A DNA stretch of 47,618 nucleotides from an uncultured bacterium. GTDB lineage: Bacteria; Bipolaricaulota; Bipolaricaulia; UBA7950; UBA9294. Made by a program: the position numbers and the translations under genes. Below are positions 23,808 through 32,225 of the stretch, piece after piece. Location of the stretch: the NCBI GenBank assembly GCA_913009415.1, contig CAJVYM010000005.1:1-47618 (forward strand), given 5' to 3'. The notes below the pieces were generated by a model, which ran no database searches, was not told where the DNA came from, and saw nothing but the letters and a program-made list of their open reading frames with translations. Numbering within the stretch: the stretch's first letter is position 1; every line of letters begins with the position of its first letter.

Positions 23808-26720
23808 ATGACCAAGCTCGGAACAGAAAGCGATACCGTGCAGAATCCCCTCATCCGCTACGCGGGCGAGGTTGGCTGGACGTACGTCCCTACGTCGGAA
23901 GCTCTTTCGTTGCGGAAAGGCGTGGGAGGAATGCTGTTCAGCCGTGTACTGGAAGAGAAGCTCATCGAACTGAATCCCGGGCTCATAACGATGGACAACG
24001 CTGGTGATGTGATCCGCGCAATCGAGTCCGTTCCCAACACGATTGAGGGGAATAAGGAAGTCCTTGCATGGCTCCGTGAAGAGCAGAGCATCTATGACCA
24101 AGACGAAAAACGGGAGAGCAACGTTAGTGTCATCGATTTTGCTCATCCCGAGCGAAACGTTTTCCAAGTAACTGATGAATGGAACTACACCAACGGCCAG
24201 GAGACCAATCGCGCGGATGTGATGTTCCTGATCAACGGGATTCCGGTCGCGATCGTAGAAACCAAGAGTGCGCAGAAGTCAAAGGGAATCGAAAAGGGGA
24301 TGACCCAGATCCGGGAGTACCACCACGAGACGCCGGAGATGCTGACCGCTCCGCAGGTATTCGACGTTACCAACCTCCTTGATTTCTACTATGGCGCAAC
24401 ATGGAACCTGGATCGGAAGAATCTGTTCAATTGGCGAGATGAGGAATCCGGGAATTACGAGAGTAAGGTCAAACACTTCTTCGGCCGCCAGAGATTCTTG
24501 ACCATGCTCAAAGAATGGGTCCTCTTCTTCTACAAGGATGATGAACTGCAGAAGACGATTCTGCGTCAGCATCAGACCCGAGCAGTAGAGAAGATCCTCA
24601 ATCGATGCGCAGACAAGGAGAAAATAACCGGCCTGATTTGGCATACTCAAGGATCTGGCAAGACGTTCACCATGATCACGGCAGCCCGGCTGATCCTTCA
24701 GGACAAGGAAACGTTCGGCAAATCGACCGTTATCCTCATGATCGACCGGAATGAATTGGAGGGGCAGCTTGCAGGCTGGGTTGAGCGATTGCTCGGCGAA
24801 ATGCGCTCGCACGATATCAAGATTGAGCAGGCCACTAGCAAGAGGCATCTGCGCGAACTCCTTGCCTCCGATTTTCGCGGGTTGATTGTCTCGATGATTC
24901 ACAAGTTCGATGGCATCTTAAATAGCATCAACACTCGTGAGAACATCTTCGTCCTAATTGACGAAGCACACAGAACAACAGGTGGCGATCTCGGCAACTA
25001 CCTCGTTGGCGCCCTCCCGAACGCCACGCTGATCGGTTTCACCGGCACACCGATCGATAAGACGGCATACGGCAAGGGAACGTTCAAGATCTTCGGCAAG
25101 GAGGATGAGCAAGGGTATCTCGACAAGTATCCCATTGTGGAGTCAATCGAAGATGGTACGACTGTCCCACTAAAATACGTCCTCGCCCCAAATGAGATCA
25201 GGGTTCCACGCCGACAGCTCGAAGAGGAATTCCTGAATCTGGCGGAGGCCGAGGGGATTAGCGACGTAGACGAGTTGAATGTGATCTTAGACCACGCGAT
25301 GCGCCTGAAGACGTTTCTCAAGTCGCGGGATCGAGTTGAGAGGGTTGCGGCATTCGTAGCGAAACACTTCCAAGAGAATATTGAACCACTCGGATATAAG
25401 GCATTTCTGGTGGCGGTGGACCGTGAGGCGTGCGCGATGTACAAGGAGGCGTTGGACAAGGTTCTCCCTCCTGAATACTCCCTTCCGATCTACACATCCG
25501 CGCAGCACGACAGCGAGAAGTACCCCCTCGTGTATCGTCATCAGGTGAGCCCGGATGCGGAGAAGAAGGCGCGTAAGCTGTTCCCAAAGCCGGATACGTT
25601 GCCAAAGATCTTCATTGTCACCGATAAGCTTCTCACCGGCTTCGATGCGTCCATTCTCTACTGCATGTACCTGGACAAACCGATGCGGGATCATGTGCTC
25701 CTCCAGGCCATCGCGCGGGTCAATCGTCCCTATGAATGGGGCGAAGAGAGCCGCAAGCCTTGCGGGCTTGTAGTCGATTTCATTGGCATCTTTGAAAAGC
25801 TTGAGAAAGCGCTGGCGTTTGATTCGGATGTTGTCAGTGGCGTCATCGAGGATCTCGATCTTCTGCTGGATAAGTTTAAGGAGATGATGAACGGCCCGGC
25901 GGAGGAATACATCGTCATGGGCAGAGAATTGCTTGATGATAGAGGGATTGAAAAGGCTATCGATGTGTTCACCGACCAAGACAAGCGGGAGACATTCTAT
26001 CGAATCTACAAGCAGATCGAAACGCTCTACGAGATCCTCTCGCCTTCGCCTGAGCTGCGGGACTTCATAGATAACTTTGGTTCTCTCTCCATCTTGTATC
26101 GGATCATCCGAAACGCCTTCAGGAAAAGGTCTGTGCTGTACAGCGATGTGGCCCGCAAGACCGGGCAATTAGTCAGGGAGATGTCCAAGAGTTATGGTCT
26201 TGATATGACACCACCGGTGATCACGCTTGACCACAACACACTTAAGGCAATCAAAGACTCTAGCATGTCAGATAACTCGAAGGTGATTAACCTGGTAAAC
26301 AGCATTCGAAAGATCGTTAGCGAAGAAGAGGATTCAAGCCCATACCTCAAGCCGATTGGCGACCGTGCCGAAGCTATCCTCGAAGCCTTCGACACCCGCC
26401 AGATCACGGCGGAAGATTCCTTGCGGAGAATCGAACTTATGATTCGAGAGATCGTGGAAGCGCGCCGTCAGCAGTCGGAGATGGGACTCAATGCTACCAC
26501 GTTCTCCCTCTATTGGGTGCTTAAGGAAGAAGGGGTAACGGAATCGGAGAGCACTGCGATGACCATCAAAGGTATCTTTGACCGGTTTCCAAATTATGCG
26601 GAGAACGCAGCTGAACTTAGGCAGCTCAAGGCAGATCTTTACAAGATGCTGCTCCCGCTGGTGGGAAAGGATCGCATGGTCCCACTGGCTGACGCGATGC
26701 TCCGTGTTGTGAGAAGGTGA
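23808..26720 (+). CDS. hsdR: HsdR restriction subunit of type I RM system
   Basis: DNA-translocating endonuclease subunit. The N-terminal PD-(D/E)xK nuclease is seen as RADVMFLINGIPVAIVETKS (about 135-154, with D and E-x-K). The SF2 motor has Walker A HTQGSGKTFTM (~278), DEAH in VLIDEAHRTTGG (~383) and GFTGTPI (~410). The second RecA lobe shows LTGFDASILYCMYLDKPM and QAIARVNRPY. The C-terminal helical domain for HsdM contact runs from ~720. The frame opens at 23748, but ATG 23808 (MTKLGTES) has GAGGTGA ten nt upstream and matches the remnant's start, so the protein is 970 aa. All motifs are intact. Confidence 0.95.
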   Translation: MTKLGTESDTVQNPLIRYAGEVGWTYVPTSEALSLRKGVGGMLFSRVLEEKLIELNPGLITMDNAGDVIRAIESVPNTIEGNKEVLAWLREEQSIYDQDEKRESNVSVIDFAHPERNVFQVTDEWNYTNGQETNRADVMFLINGIPVAIVETKSAQKSKGIEKGMTQIREYHHETPEMLTAPQVFDVTNLLDFYYGATWNLDRKNLFNWRDEESGNYESKVKHFFGRQRFLTMLKEWVLFFYKDDELQKTILRQHQTRAVEKILNRCADKEKITGLIWHTQGSGKTFTMITAARLILQDKETFGKSTVILMIDRNELEGQLAGWVERLLGEMRSHDIKIEQATSKRHLRELLASDFRGLIVSMIHKFDGILNSINTRENIFVLIDEAHRTTGGDLGNYLVGALPNATLIGFTGTPIDKTAYGKGTFKIFGKEDEQGYLDKYPIVESIEDGTTVPLKYVLAPNEIRVPRRQLEEEFLNLAEAEGISDVDELNVILDHAMRLKTFLKSRDRVERVAAFVAKHFQENIEPLGYKAFLVAVDREACAMYKEALDKVLPPEYSLPIYTSAQHDSEKYPLVYRHQVSPDAEKKARKLFPKPDTLPKIFIVTDKLLTGFDASILYCMYLDKPMRDHVLLQAIARVNRPYEWGEESRKPCGLVVDFIGIFEKLEKALAFDSDVVSGVIEDLDLLLDKFKEMMNGPAEEYIVMGRELLDDRGIEKAIDVFTDQDKRETFYRIYKQIETLYEILSPSPELRDFIDNFGSLSILYRIIRNAFRKRSVLYSDVARKTGQLVREMSKSYGLDMTPPVITLDHNTLKAIKDSSMSDNSKVINLVNSIRKIVSEEEDSSPYLKPIGDRAEAILEAFDTRQITAEDSLRRIELMIREIVEARRQQSEMGLNATTFSLYWVLKEEGVTESESTAMTIKGIFDRFPNYAENAAELRQLKADLYKMLLPLVGKDRMVPLADAMLRVVRR

Positions 26721-26781
26721 CCAGGGAGGTGCTCCCCACTAATGCTTCTGAGAGTTATGAACATTCAAGTTGCTCCATAAC

Positions 26782-27099
26782 ATGACTAAGCAAGACCGTG
26801 GGTTCTCTACCAAAGATGCTTTCAAGGAAGCCGTACGTAGTTGGGCGGATAGGCTCAATACCGAACCGTCTCAAATCCGGGTGCAGAGAATGAAGCACAA
26901 GTGGGCCTCGTGCTCCCCGCGAAAAACACTGACCTTCAGCGAAAATCTTCTGGCACAACCTAAGGAATTCCAGGAGTACGTGATCGTGCATGAACTACTG
27001 CATATACGGGTTCAAAACCATGGAAAACTATTCAGAAGCTTGATGTCGGTCTACTTACCTGACTGGGAAGACCGTGCTAATCGATTAAGCACTTCTTGA
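26782..27099 (+). CDS. YgjP-like (DUF45) zinc metallopeptidase
   Basis: A 105-aa protein with the gluzincin signature HELLHIRVQNHGKLFRSLM (HExxH near residue 73, third His ten residues on). A preceding MKHKWASCSPRKTLTFSENL block is typical of YgjP/WLM-type proteins. Small DUF45 peptidases often sit at the end of type I RM operons, usually just after hsdR, and their task there is unknown. It follows hsdR by about 60 nt. ATG 26782 is chosen over TTG 26770, and no strong ribosome binding site is visible. It converges with the ybaK-like gene 20 nt away. Confidence 0.85.
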   Translation: MTKQDRGFSTKDAFKEAVRSWADRLNTEPSQIRVQRMKHKWASCSPRKTLTFSENLLAQPKEFQEYVIVHELLHIRVQNHGKLFRSLMSVYLPDWEDRANRLSTS

Positions 27100-27119
27100 C
27101 CACGAGTCTAGTACAGTAA

Positions 27120-27620
27120 TCAACGGCGATTTCGACCCCGCTCAGAGATCTCTATGCCTGATTTTCGAATGCCTACAATCCGAGCTTTAGTGATGGAGAT
27201 AAGATCAGCTGTTGCCAGACGCAGCATCGTCCCGCGCGCACCGGCGTTGATCACCACCTCCGGATGTGCAGCGACGGCACGATCGAGGAAGACGGGGAGC
27301 GGTTTCTTCGCTCCGAGAGGGCTGATCCCTCCCACCTGATAGGCGGTGATCCGCTCAGCATCACGCGGGTCTGCAGGCGTGACGCGTTTGTGGTTGCTCA
27401 CTCGCGCAAGTTTCTTTTCGCTCACGCTTCCATCGCCACTCATCAGGGCAAACAGAAACGAGCCATCGTCAGCGCGAAAGACGAGGCTCTTTATCACGAT
27501 TTCAAGCGGTAGCCCGAGCGTGTGCGCGGCATACTTTGCTCCTTTTGCCTCGTGATGGTACGTCAATATCTGGTAGGGAATACCGCTCTTGTTGAGATAT
27601 TCGATCCCTCTTGTGGTCAT
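27120..27620 (-). CDS. ybaK: YbaK/EbsC family aminoacyl-tRNA deacylase
   Basis: Removes misacylated amino acids (Cys-tRNAPro class) in trans. The family motifs are present: the N-terminal helix-strand GIPYQILTYHHEAKGAKYAA, KSLVFRADDGSFLFALMSGD with the catalytic-region lysine near 44, and GGISPLGAKKPLPVFLD near 97. The C-terminal INAGARGTMLRLATADLI is also typical. It is 166 aa, normal length. It is the last gene of the long minus-strand run beginning at 33247, 45 nt after the aminotransferase gene. Confidence 0.92.
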   Translation of the reverse strand: MTTRGIEYLNKSGIPYQILTYHHEAKGAKYAAHTLGLPLEIVIKSLVFRADDGSFLFALMSGDGSVSEKKLARVSNHKRVTPADPRDAERITAYQVGGISPLGAKKPLPVFLDRAVAAHPEVVINAGARGTMLRLATADLISITKARIVGIRKSGIEISERGRNRR

Positions 27621-27665
27621 AGGATTATCTTCTGCAAACCTGCCTCATTGGAAGTCAAGGCATCT

Positions 27666-28832
27666 CTAACCACGCAGAGTGCGTTGAGCTGCACGAACTC
27701 CTGCCCCCAATTCAAACGTGTAGCCGCAGCCCTGAAGTCCGGCTTCAATGGCGCCGATCGTCGCCAGCAGATCACCCGCAGTCTCTGCTCCCATGTGTCC
27801 AATGCGGAAGTATTTTCCCTTAATATCGGGATGTAGTCCCCCAGCTAGGATCACACCTGCATCCTTAACTTTAGGAAGGAACTCTGATCCCGTGATCCCT
27901 CTCGGGTAGTAGGGGGCGGTGAGCGTTGCCGCCGCATGCGCTGAATCAGTGGGAACTTGCTCTAATCCCAGCGCCTGTATGCCTGCCTTGCACGCGGCTC
28001 CGAATCTCTTGTGACGTTCGAAGCGCGTCTCCATCCCCTCTTTCAGGATTCTCTCCAGGCTGACGTTGAGGGCGCAGATGAGGTTTACCGGAGGCGTGGC
28101 GAAGTAGCTTGCTTTCCGTGCTTCGTATGCTTCCATGATCGGGAGCCAGTTTCCCCAATCCGCATAGTAGTTGCTTACTGGTGTCTTTCTCCTGCGCCAC
28201 GTTTCAATCGCGCGGGGACTGACGATCATCAGAGCAAGCCCGGGAGGGACGCCGATCGCTTTCTGCGAGGCAGTGAGCACCACGTCGATTCCCCATTCTT
28301 CCTGGCGCAGTTCTTCACCGGCTACGGAGCAGACACCGTCAAGCACCGTCAGTGTATCGTACTTGCGTGCGATGGCGGCCAGAAATTTTGCATCGGTGCG
28401 AACCCCGGTCGACGTGTCCACGTGAGTGATTGTCATCAACTTGTATCGATGTTCCTTCAACGTCTCTTCTACTTGCTGTAAGGGAATCGTTTTCCCAAGC
28501 GGCGCTCGCAGCACGCTCACCTCAACGTGATAACGACGCAACAGATCCGCGTAACGATCGCCGAAGACGCCCGTACTTAGAACGAGGGTCTTGTCCCCCG
28601 ATTCAATCAGGTTCGCCACGGCCATCTCCAGGGCGAGCATCCCGGACCCGGATACGACAAATGGCTGCCCCGAAGGACAGAGCCACACCTCCCTCATTCT
28701 CTCGAGTGCCTGGCCGAATACCTCGATGAATTCCGGTGCAACGTGACTTGATGTAGGAGCACCAAGCGCTTGCAGCACCTCCGACTCAAACTCGATCGGT
28801 CCGGGGATCATCAGTAACGCCCTGTCTCTCAT
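27666..28832 (-). CDS. Class V PLP aminotransferase, alanine/serine-glyoxylate type
   Basis: Fold type I PLP enzyme. The N-terminus LLMIPGPIEFESEVLQAL is typical of AGXT/SPT proteins, and the PLP lysine is K191 in LTASQKAIGVPPGLAL. The aspartate that binds the PLP ring nitrogen is in VLDGVCSVAGEE (D165). The C-terminal FRIGHMG arginine binds the substrate carboxylate. It is 388 aa. The expected reaction is glyoxylate plus alanine or serine to glycine plus the 2-oxoacid. The gene 19 nt upstream encodes a 4-hydroxy-2-oxoglutarate-aldolase-like enzyme that would supply glyoxylate. A related role (phosphonopyruvate or isocitramalate transaminase) is possible. Confidence 0.88.
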   Translation of the reverse strand: MRDRALLMIPGPIEFESEVLQALGAPTSSHVAPEFIEVFGQALERMREVWLCPSGQPFVVSGSGMLALEMAVANLIESGDKTLVLSTGVFGDRYADLLRRYHVEVSVLRAPLGKTIPLQQVEETLKEHRYKLMTITHVDTSTGVRTDAKFLAAIARKYDTLTVLDGVCSVAGEELRQEEWGIDVVLTASQKAIGVPPGLALMIVSPRAIETWRRRKTPVSNYYADWGNWLPIMEAYEARKASYFATPPVNLICALNVSLERILKEGMETRFERHKRFGAACKAGIQALGLEQVPTDSAHAAATLTAPYYPRGITGSEFLPKVKDAGVILAGGLHPDIKGKYFRIGHMGAETAGDLLATIGAIEAGLQGCGYTFELGAGVRAAQRTLRG

Positions 28833-28851
28833 CGTATCCTCCTATGCAAGC

Positions 28852-29787
28852 TTACCATGCTTTCTTGCCGCCTCGCACGTCTCCTTCCGGTAGTATCCGT
28901 GCCTGGCGCAGGATCTCACGCAGTTTCCGTGTTTTCTCATCAGATAAGGGCAGCAGCGGAGGTCGAGCCGGACCGCCGTACATCCCGAGCATGTCCAGCG
29001 CCGCCTTCACCGCAGGCACGCCCCACTTGCGGGTGACAGCGGTATTTGCCGGGATCATGCGCATCTGCATCTGGCGTGCCTGTTCCCACTTTTGGTCAAG
29101 GAAGTCTTGCCTTATCTGCAGGCACTGGGCTGGCGCGATGTTGGCCAGCGCCAGGATGCCCCCAACCGCTCCCACGGATAGAGCCGGCAGGAGAAAGCTC
29201 GCGGAACCGGCCAACACCTGAAAATCGGGGCCGGTCAGGCGCCCGATCTCCGCCATCTTGATCACGTTGCCGCCGGAATCCTTGATTCCGATGATGTTCT
29301 CGTGCTCGGCAAGCGCCGCCACCGTCTCCGCATCAAGATCGATCCCCGTGCACGATGGGATGTTGTAGAGGATGATCGGAATTGGCGAGGACTCAGCCAC
29401 CGCGTGGAAGTGCTCGCGCAGGGCGTGTTTCGTCATCAACCCACGATAGTATGACGGGGTGACCACCAGCGCCGCATCCGCTCCGATCGCGGCGGCATTC
29501 TTCGTGAGTTCAACGGTCGCTCCGGTCGATTGACAACCCGTGCCGGCGATCATCAACCTGTCTGGAAGGATGGCATCGCGGGCGATTCGAAGCACGCTCA
29601 GTCTCTCCTGTTCACTCAGAAGGACAAGTTCACCGTTGGAACCAAGGACTGCGTAACCGCGCAGCTGATACTGGTTCCATCTGCGTAAGTTCTCTGTAAG
29701 GGCTGGCGCGTAGAGCCTCCCGTCGGAATCAAATGGCGTGGGAATCGGAGGATAAATCCCAGCCAAGTCAAGCGTTTGTCTGCCCAC
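28852..29787 (-). CDS. DapA-superfamily aldolase, 4-hydroxy-2-oxoglutarate aldolase-like
   Basis: A TIM-barrel class I aldolase/lyase. Schiff-base lysine K169 is in IIGIKDSGGN and the catalytic tyrosine is Y141 in ILYNIPSCTG. At residues 49-53 it reads GSNGE, as in mitochondrial HOGA1-type enzymes, where DapA normally has GTTGE. This shifts the guess from dihydrodipicolinate synthase to 4-hydroxy-2-oxoglutarate aldolase, which splits HOG to pyruvate and glyoxylate. Coupling with a glyoxylate aminotransferase supports that. It is 311 aa with a short basic tail. The 72-nt gap from nadK shows no clear promoter. Confidence 0.82.
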   Translation of the reverse strand: MGRQTLDLAGIYPPIPTPFDSDGRLYAPALTENLRRWNQYQLRGYAVLGSNGELVLLSEQERLSVLRIARDAILPDRLMIAGTGCQSTGATVELTKNAAAIGADAALVVTPSYYRGLMTKHALREHFHAVAESSPIPIILYNIPSCTGIDLDAETVAALAEHENIIGIKDSGGNVIKMAEIGRLTGPDFQVLAGSASFLLPALSVGAVGGILALANIAPAQCLQIRQDFLDQKWEQARQMQMRMIPANTAVTRKWGVPAVKAALDMLGMYGGPARPPLLPLSDEKTRKLREILRQARILPEGDVRGGKKAW

Positions 29788-29859
29788 TACTTACCCCCTC
29801 TTGCTTCGGTCCAGGGTCAGTTATCCAACCTACAAACAGTGTGGCGATTTGCCTATCGA

Positions 29860-30711
29860 CTACGCCTGCCGATGAGAGCTACCCGAGTTTCCTTCGCGCT
29901 TTGATTCATCGCCCCAGTTCAACTTCTCCCGCAACACATGGAAGAAGGTGGGAGCGTTCGCCATCCGCACGAGCCGCGTCGGTGTGGAGGCGCGCTTTAT
30001 CGTGATCTTTGCGTCCGGCGGGAGGTCGAATGCCAAATCGCCATCGGCGTAGATGCTCACCTGTGTGTGAGTGCGCACAAGTAAGACCTCCTCTGCCGGG
30101 AAGATGGCCGGGAGGATTCCGAGCTTGTGCACCGCCAGTGGGGTTGCCAGGATGCAGGCTGCCGGGGGGACGATCACCGGTCCGCCGGCGGAGAGGTTAT
30201 ACGCGGTCGCTCCGGTCGCGGTTGATAAGATCAGCCCATCGCCGGGGTAGCTCGCCACCACGCCATCGCTCCACAGAAGCTCCAGCTCGCAGAAGCGCAG
30301 GGCAGAGGTTCCAGTAATGACGACGTCATTCAACACGGTCCCGCTACCGGCCGAAGATGAGTAGGACAGGCGCATCCTCTCCTCGATGACGAAGGAGTCA
30401 CGCAGCACCCCTTCCAGTGCGGACGTGAGCGACGGTGCCTTCACCTGCGTGAGGAAGCCGAGGCTCCCCAGGTTTGCTCCCAGGATCGGGATCACTGAGT
30501 CGGCGAAGACCGACGCGGCGCGAAGGACTGTTCCATCCCCGCCCAGAGCAACGACGAGCGCCCCCTCCGCTTCTGAGAAGCTCGGGCGGTCGGAATCGAT
30601 GAGTATCGTCTCGATTTGCTTGAGTTGTGCCCATGCCTTGAGCACAGCCAAGGTACGCAACGACCCCTCTTTGCTCGTGTTGGCGACAATGTAGATCCGG
30701 CTAATCTTCAT
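29860..30711 (-). CDS. nadK: NAD kinase
   Basis: Phosphorylates NAD to NADP. The invariant GGDGT is at residues 57-61, ILGANLGSLGFLTQV follows, and the second domain has STATGATAYNLSAGGPVIVP, the NAD-binding signature. It is 283 aa, standard length. The tail after residue 265 is polar and variable. It lies 21 nt after the SsuC-like permease gene, so is likely cotranscribed with the importer, although the functions are not obviously linked. Confidence 0.95.
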   Translation of the reverse strand: MKISRIYIVANTSKEGSLRTLAVLKAWAQLKQIETILIDSDRPSFSEAEGALVVALGGDGTVLRAASVFADSVIPILGANLGSLGFLTQVKAPSLTSALEGVLRDSFVIEERMRLSYSSSAGSGTVLNDVVITGTSALRFCELELLWSDGVVASYPGDGLILSTATGATAYNLSAGGPVIVPPAACILATPLAVHKLGILPAIFPAEEVLLVRTHTQVSIYADGDLAFDLPPDAKITIKRASTPTRLVRMANAPTFFHVLREKLNWGDESKREGNSGSSHRQA

Positions 30712-30732
30712 ATTCTGTCCTTGTAGTGATTA

Positions 30733-31497
30733 TCATTTTAGGGGCCGCCTCTTGACGTACTTCCAGCGGCAGGCGATCCGCTCTATCACATCTACGGCAA
30801 TATACAAAAGGAGGCCGAGGAGGGCCATGGCGACTATCCCCGCAAACGCTCTGCCCCTGCTGAAGAGCATATGCTTGTTGATGTACGATCCCAGCCCCGT
30901 TCCCAGTGCCGCGCGCGTCTCTGCGATATACAAAAAGGCGATCCCCAGCCCGATGCTTACGCGCACGCTCGTCAGGATTTGTGGAAGGGTCGCAGGCAGG
31001 ACGACGTGCCAGTACACCTGCCAGCGGGACGCCCCGGCTGAGAGGACGCTCGTTACGTATTCCTCATCGATGTTCTTCGCTGCGCCACGGGCCGAGACAA
31101 GGATCTGAAAGAAGAGGGCGAGGGCGACCATCGCTACCTTGGTCGCGCTCCCTGTGCCGAAGACAACGAACAAGAAGAGGATAAGGGCGACCTGCGGGAT
31201 GGGATAGGTGATGTAGATGATCGGGGAGAAGAAGCGATCGAGCGTTGGCTCGCGACCAGTCAATAATCCAAGGGGCATTGCCGTGGCCAGGGAGATGAGT
31301 ATTGCCAGGATGAGGCGCCACGCACTCGCCGCGAAGTTGCGCCGTAACTCGGCTGCGTTCTTCACAACCTGCGACAGAGCGTCGAACGGTCCGGGAAGGA
31401 TTGCGGCGTGGTTGATCACGTTCACTGCGATGCTCGCCATCTCCCAGGCGAAGAGGAGCGCAGCAATGCTGATCACGTAGGTGAGAACTCGTTTCAT
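30733..31497 (-). CDS. ABC transporter permease, SsuC/TauC type
   Basis: Inner-membrane channel of an importer for sulfonate, taurine, nitrate or thiamine-precursor-type substrates. It has six membrane segments with the BPD_transp_1 core and an EAA loop in YVTSVLSAGASRWQVYWHVV, then LPATLPQILTSVRVS (~145-180). It is 254 aa. Its start overlaps the ATPase gene end by 4 nt. The substrate cannot be read from this subunit. Confidence 0.92.
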   Translation of the reverse strand: MKRVLTYVISIAALLFAWEMASIAVNVINHAAILPGPFDALSQVVKNAAELRRNFAASAWRLILAILISLATAMPLGLLTGREPTLDRFFSPIIYITYPIPQVALILFLFVVFGTGSATKVAMVALALFFQILVSARGAAKNIDEEYVTSVLSAGASRWQVYWHVVLPATLPQILTSVRVSIGLGIAFLYIAETRAALGTGLGSYINKHMLFSRGRAFAGIVAMALLGLLLYIAVDVIERIACRWKYVKRRPLK

Positions 31498-32225
31498 GCT
31501 TCCAGTGCCTCCCGGAGTTGGGACATGATCCCTTGGAAATCTGTGTCCCCACGGTAGTCAAGGGAACCCATCTGTGAGTTGTCGACAATCGTGCTTATCC
31601 GCGCTGGGCGATCGGTGAACACGATGATCCGCTGCCCGAGGAAGGCAGCCTCCTCGATGTTGTGTGTCACCAGGATCATGGAGAATCCGTGTTCGTGCCA
31701 CAGGTTGAGGAACAGGTCCTGGATTTTCTCCCGCGTTAGCGTGTCTAATGATGCGAGCGGTTCGTCCATCAGCAGGACGGATGGTGAGGTTGAGAGAGCG
31801 CGCGCGATTCCCACGCGGCGTTTCATGCCTTCCGACAGCTCGGCGGGGAAACGTGTCATGACATCATCCAGCCCCAAGTGCGCAAGCACTTCGGCCGCGT
31901 TCTGCTGCGGGAACTCACCGTTCAACAACAGCGATAGATTGGCGTTCTGCCACACCGTCTTCCACGGAAGGAGTCCTGCGTTCTGCAGGATGAGGGCGAC
32001 GTCGCGGCGAGGAGTATCCACCTCTTTACCGTCTATCGTTATCTTGCCGGAACGGGGGTGAATAAGACCGGAGAGCGCAAACAACAGCGATGTCTTGCCG
32101 CATCCGGAAGGGCCAATGAGGGCCAGGCTCTTTCCCTTGTCCAGGCGAAAAGAGACATTCTCCACTGCGCGCACCGTCTGTTCGCCCTGTCCGTAGTCGA
32201 TAGTTACTGCATCTACATCAATCAT
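31494..32225 (-). CDS. ABC transporter ATP-binding protein, SsuB/TauB type
   Basis: ATPase subunit. Walker A is LIGPSGCGKTSLLFALSGL (~36-54) and the Q-loop is LILQNAGLLPW. The signature motif is the LSEGM variant in FPAELSEGMKRRVGIARALS, where LSGGM/LSGGQ is usual. Walker B is VLLMDEPLASLD and the H-loop is ILVTHNIEEA. It is 243 aa. The ends overlap both neighbours by 4 nt (ATGA type), so all three importer genes are tightly coupled. Confidence 0.94.
   Translation of the reverse strand: MIDVDAVTIDYGQGEQTVRAVENVSFRLDKGKSLALIGPSGCGKTSLLFALSGLIHPRSGKITIDGKEVDTPRRDVALILQNAGLLPWKTVWQNANLSLLLNGEFPQQNAAEVLAHLGLDDVMTRFPAELSEGMKRRVGIARALSTSPSVLLMDEPLASLDTLTREKIQDLFLNLWHEHGFSMILVTHNIEEAAFLGQRIIVFTDRPARISTIVDNSQMGSLDYRGDTDFQGIMSQLREALEA

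Noticed and set aside
28852-29787. Dihydrodipicolinate synthase (dapA) as the plain call
   Set aside because: The GSNGE motif and the adjacent glyoxylate aminotransferase favour an HOG-aldolase-like role; no other lysine gene is nearby.
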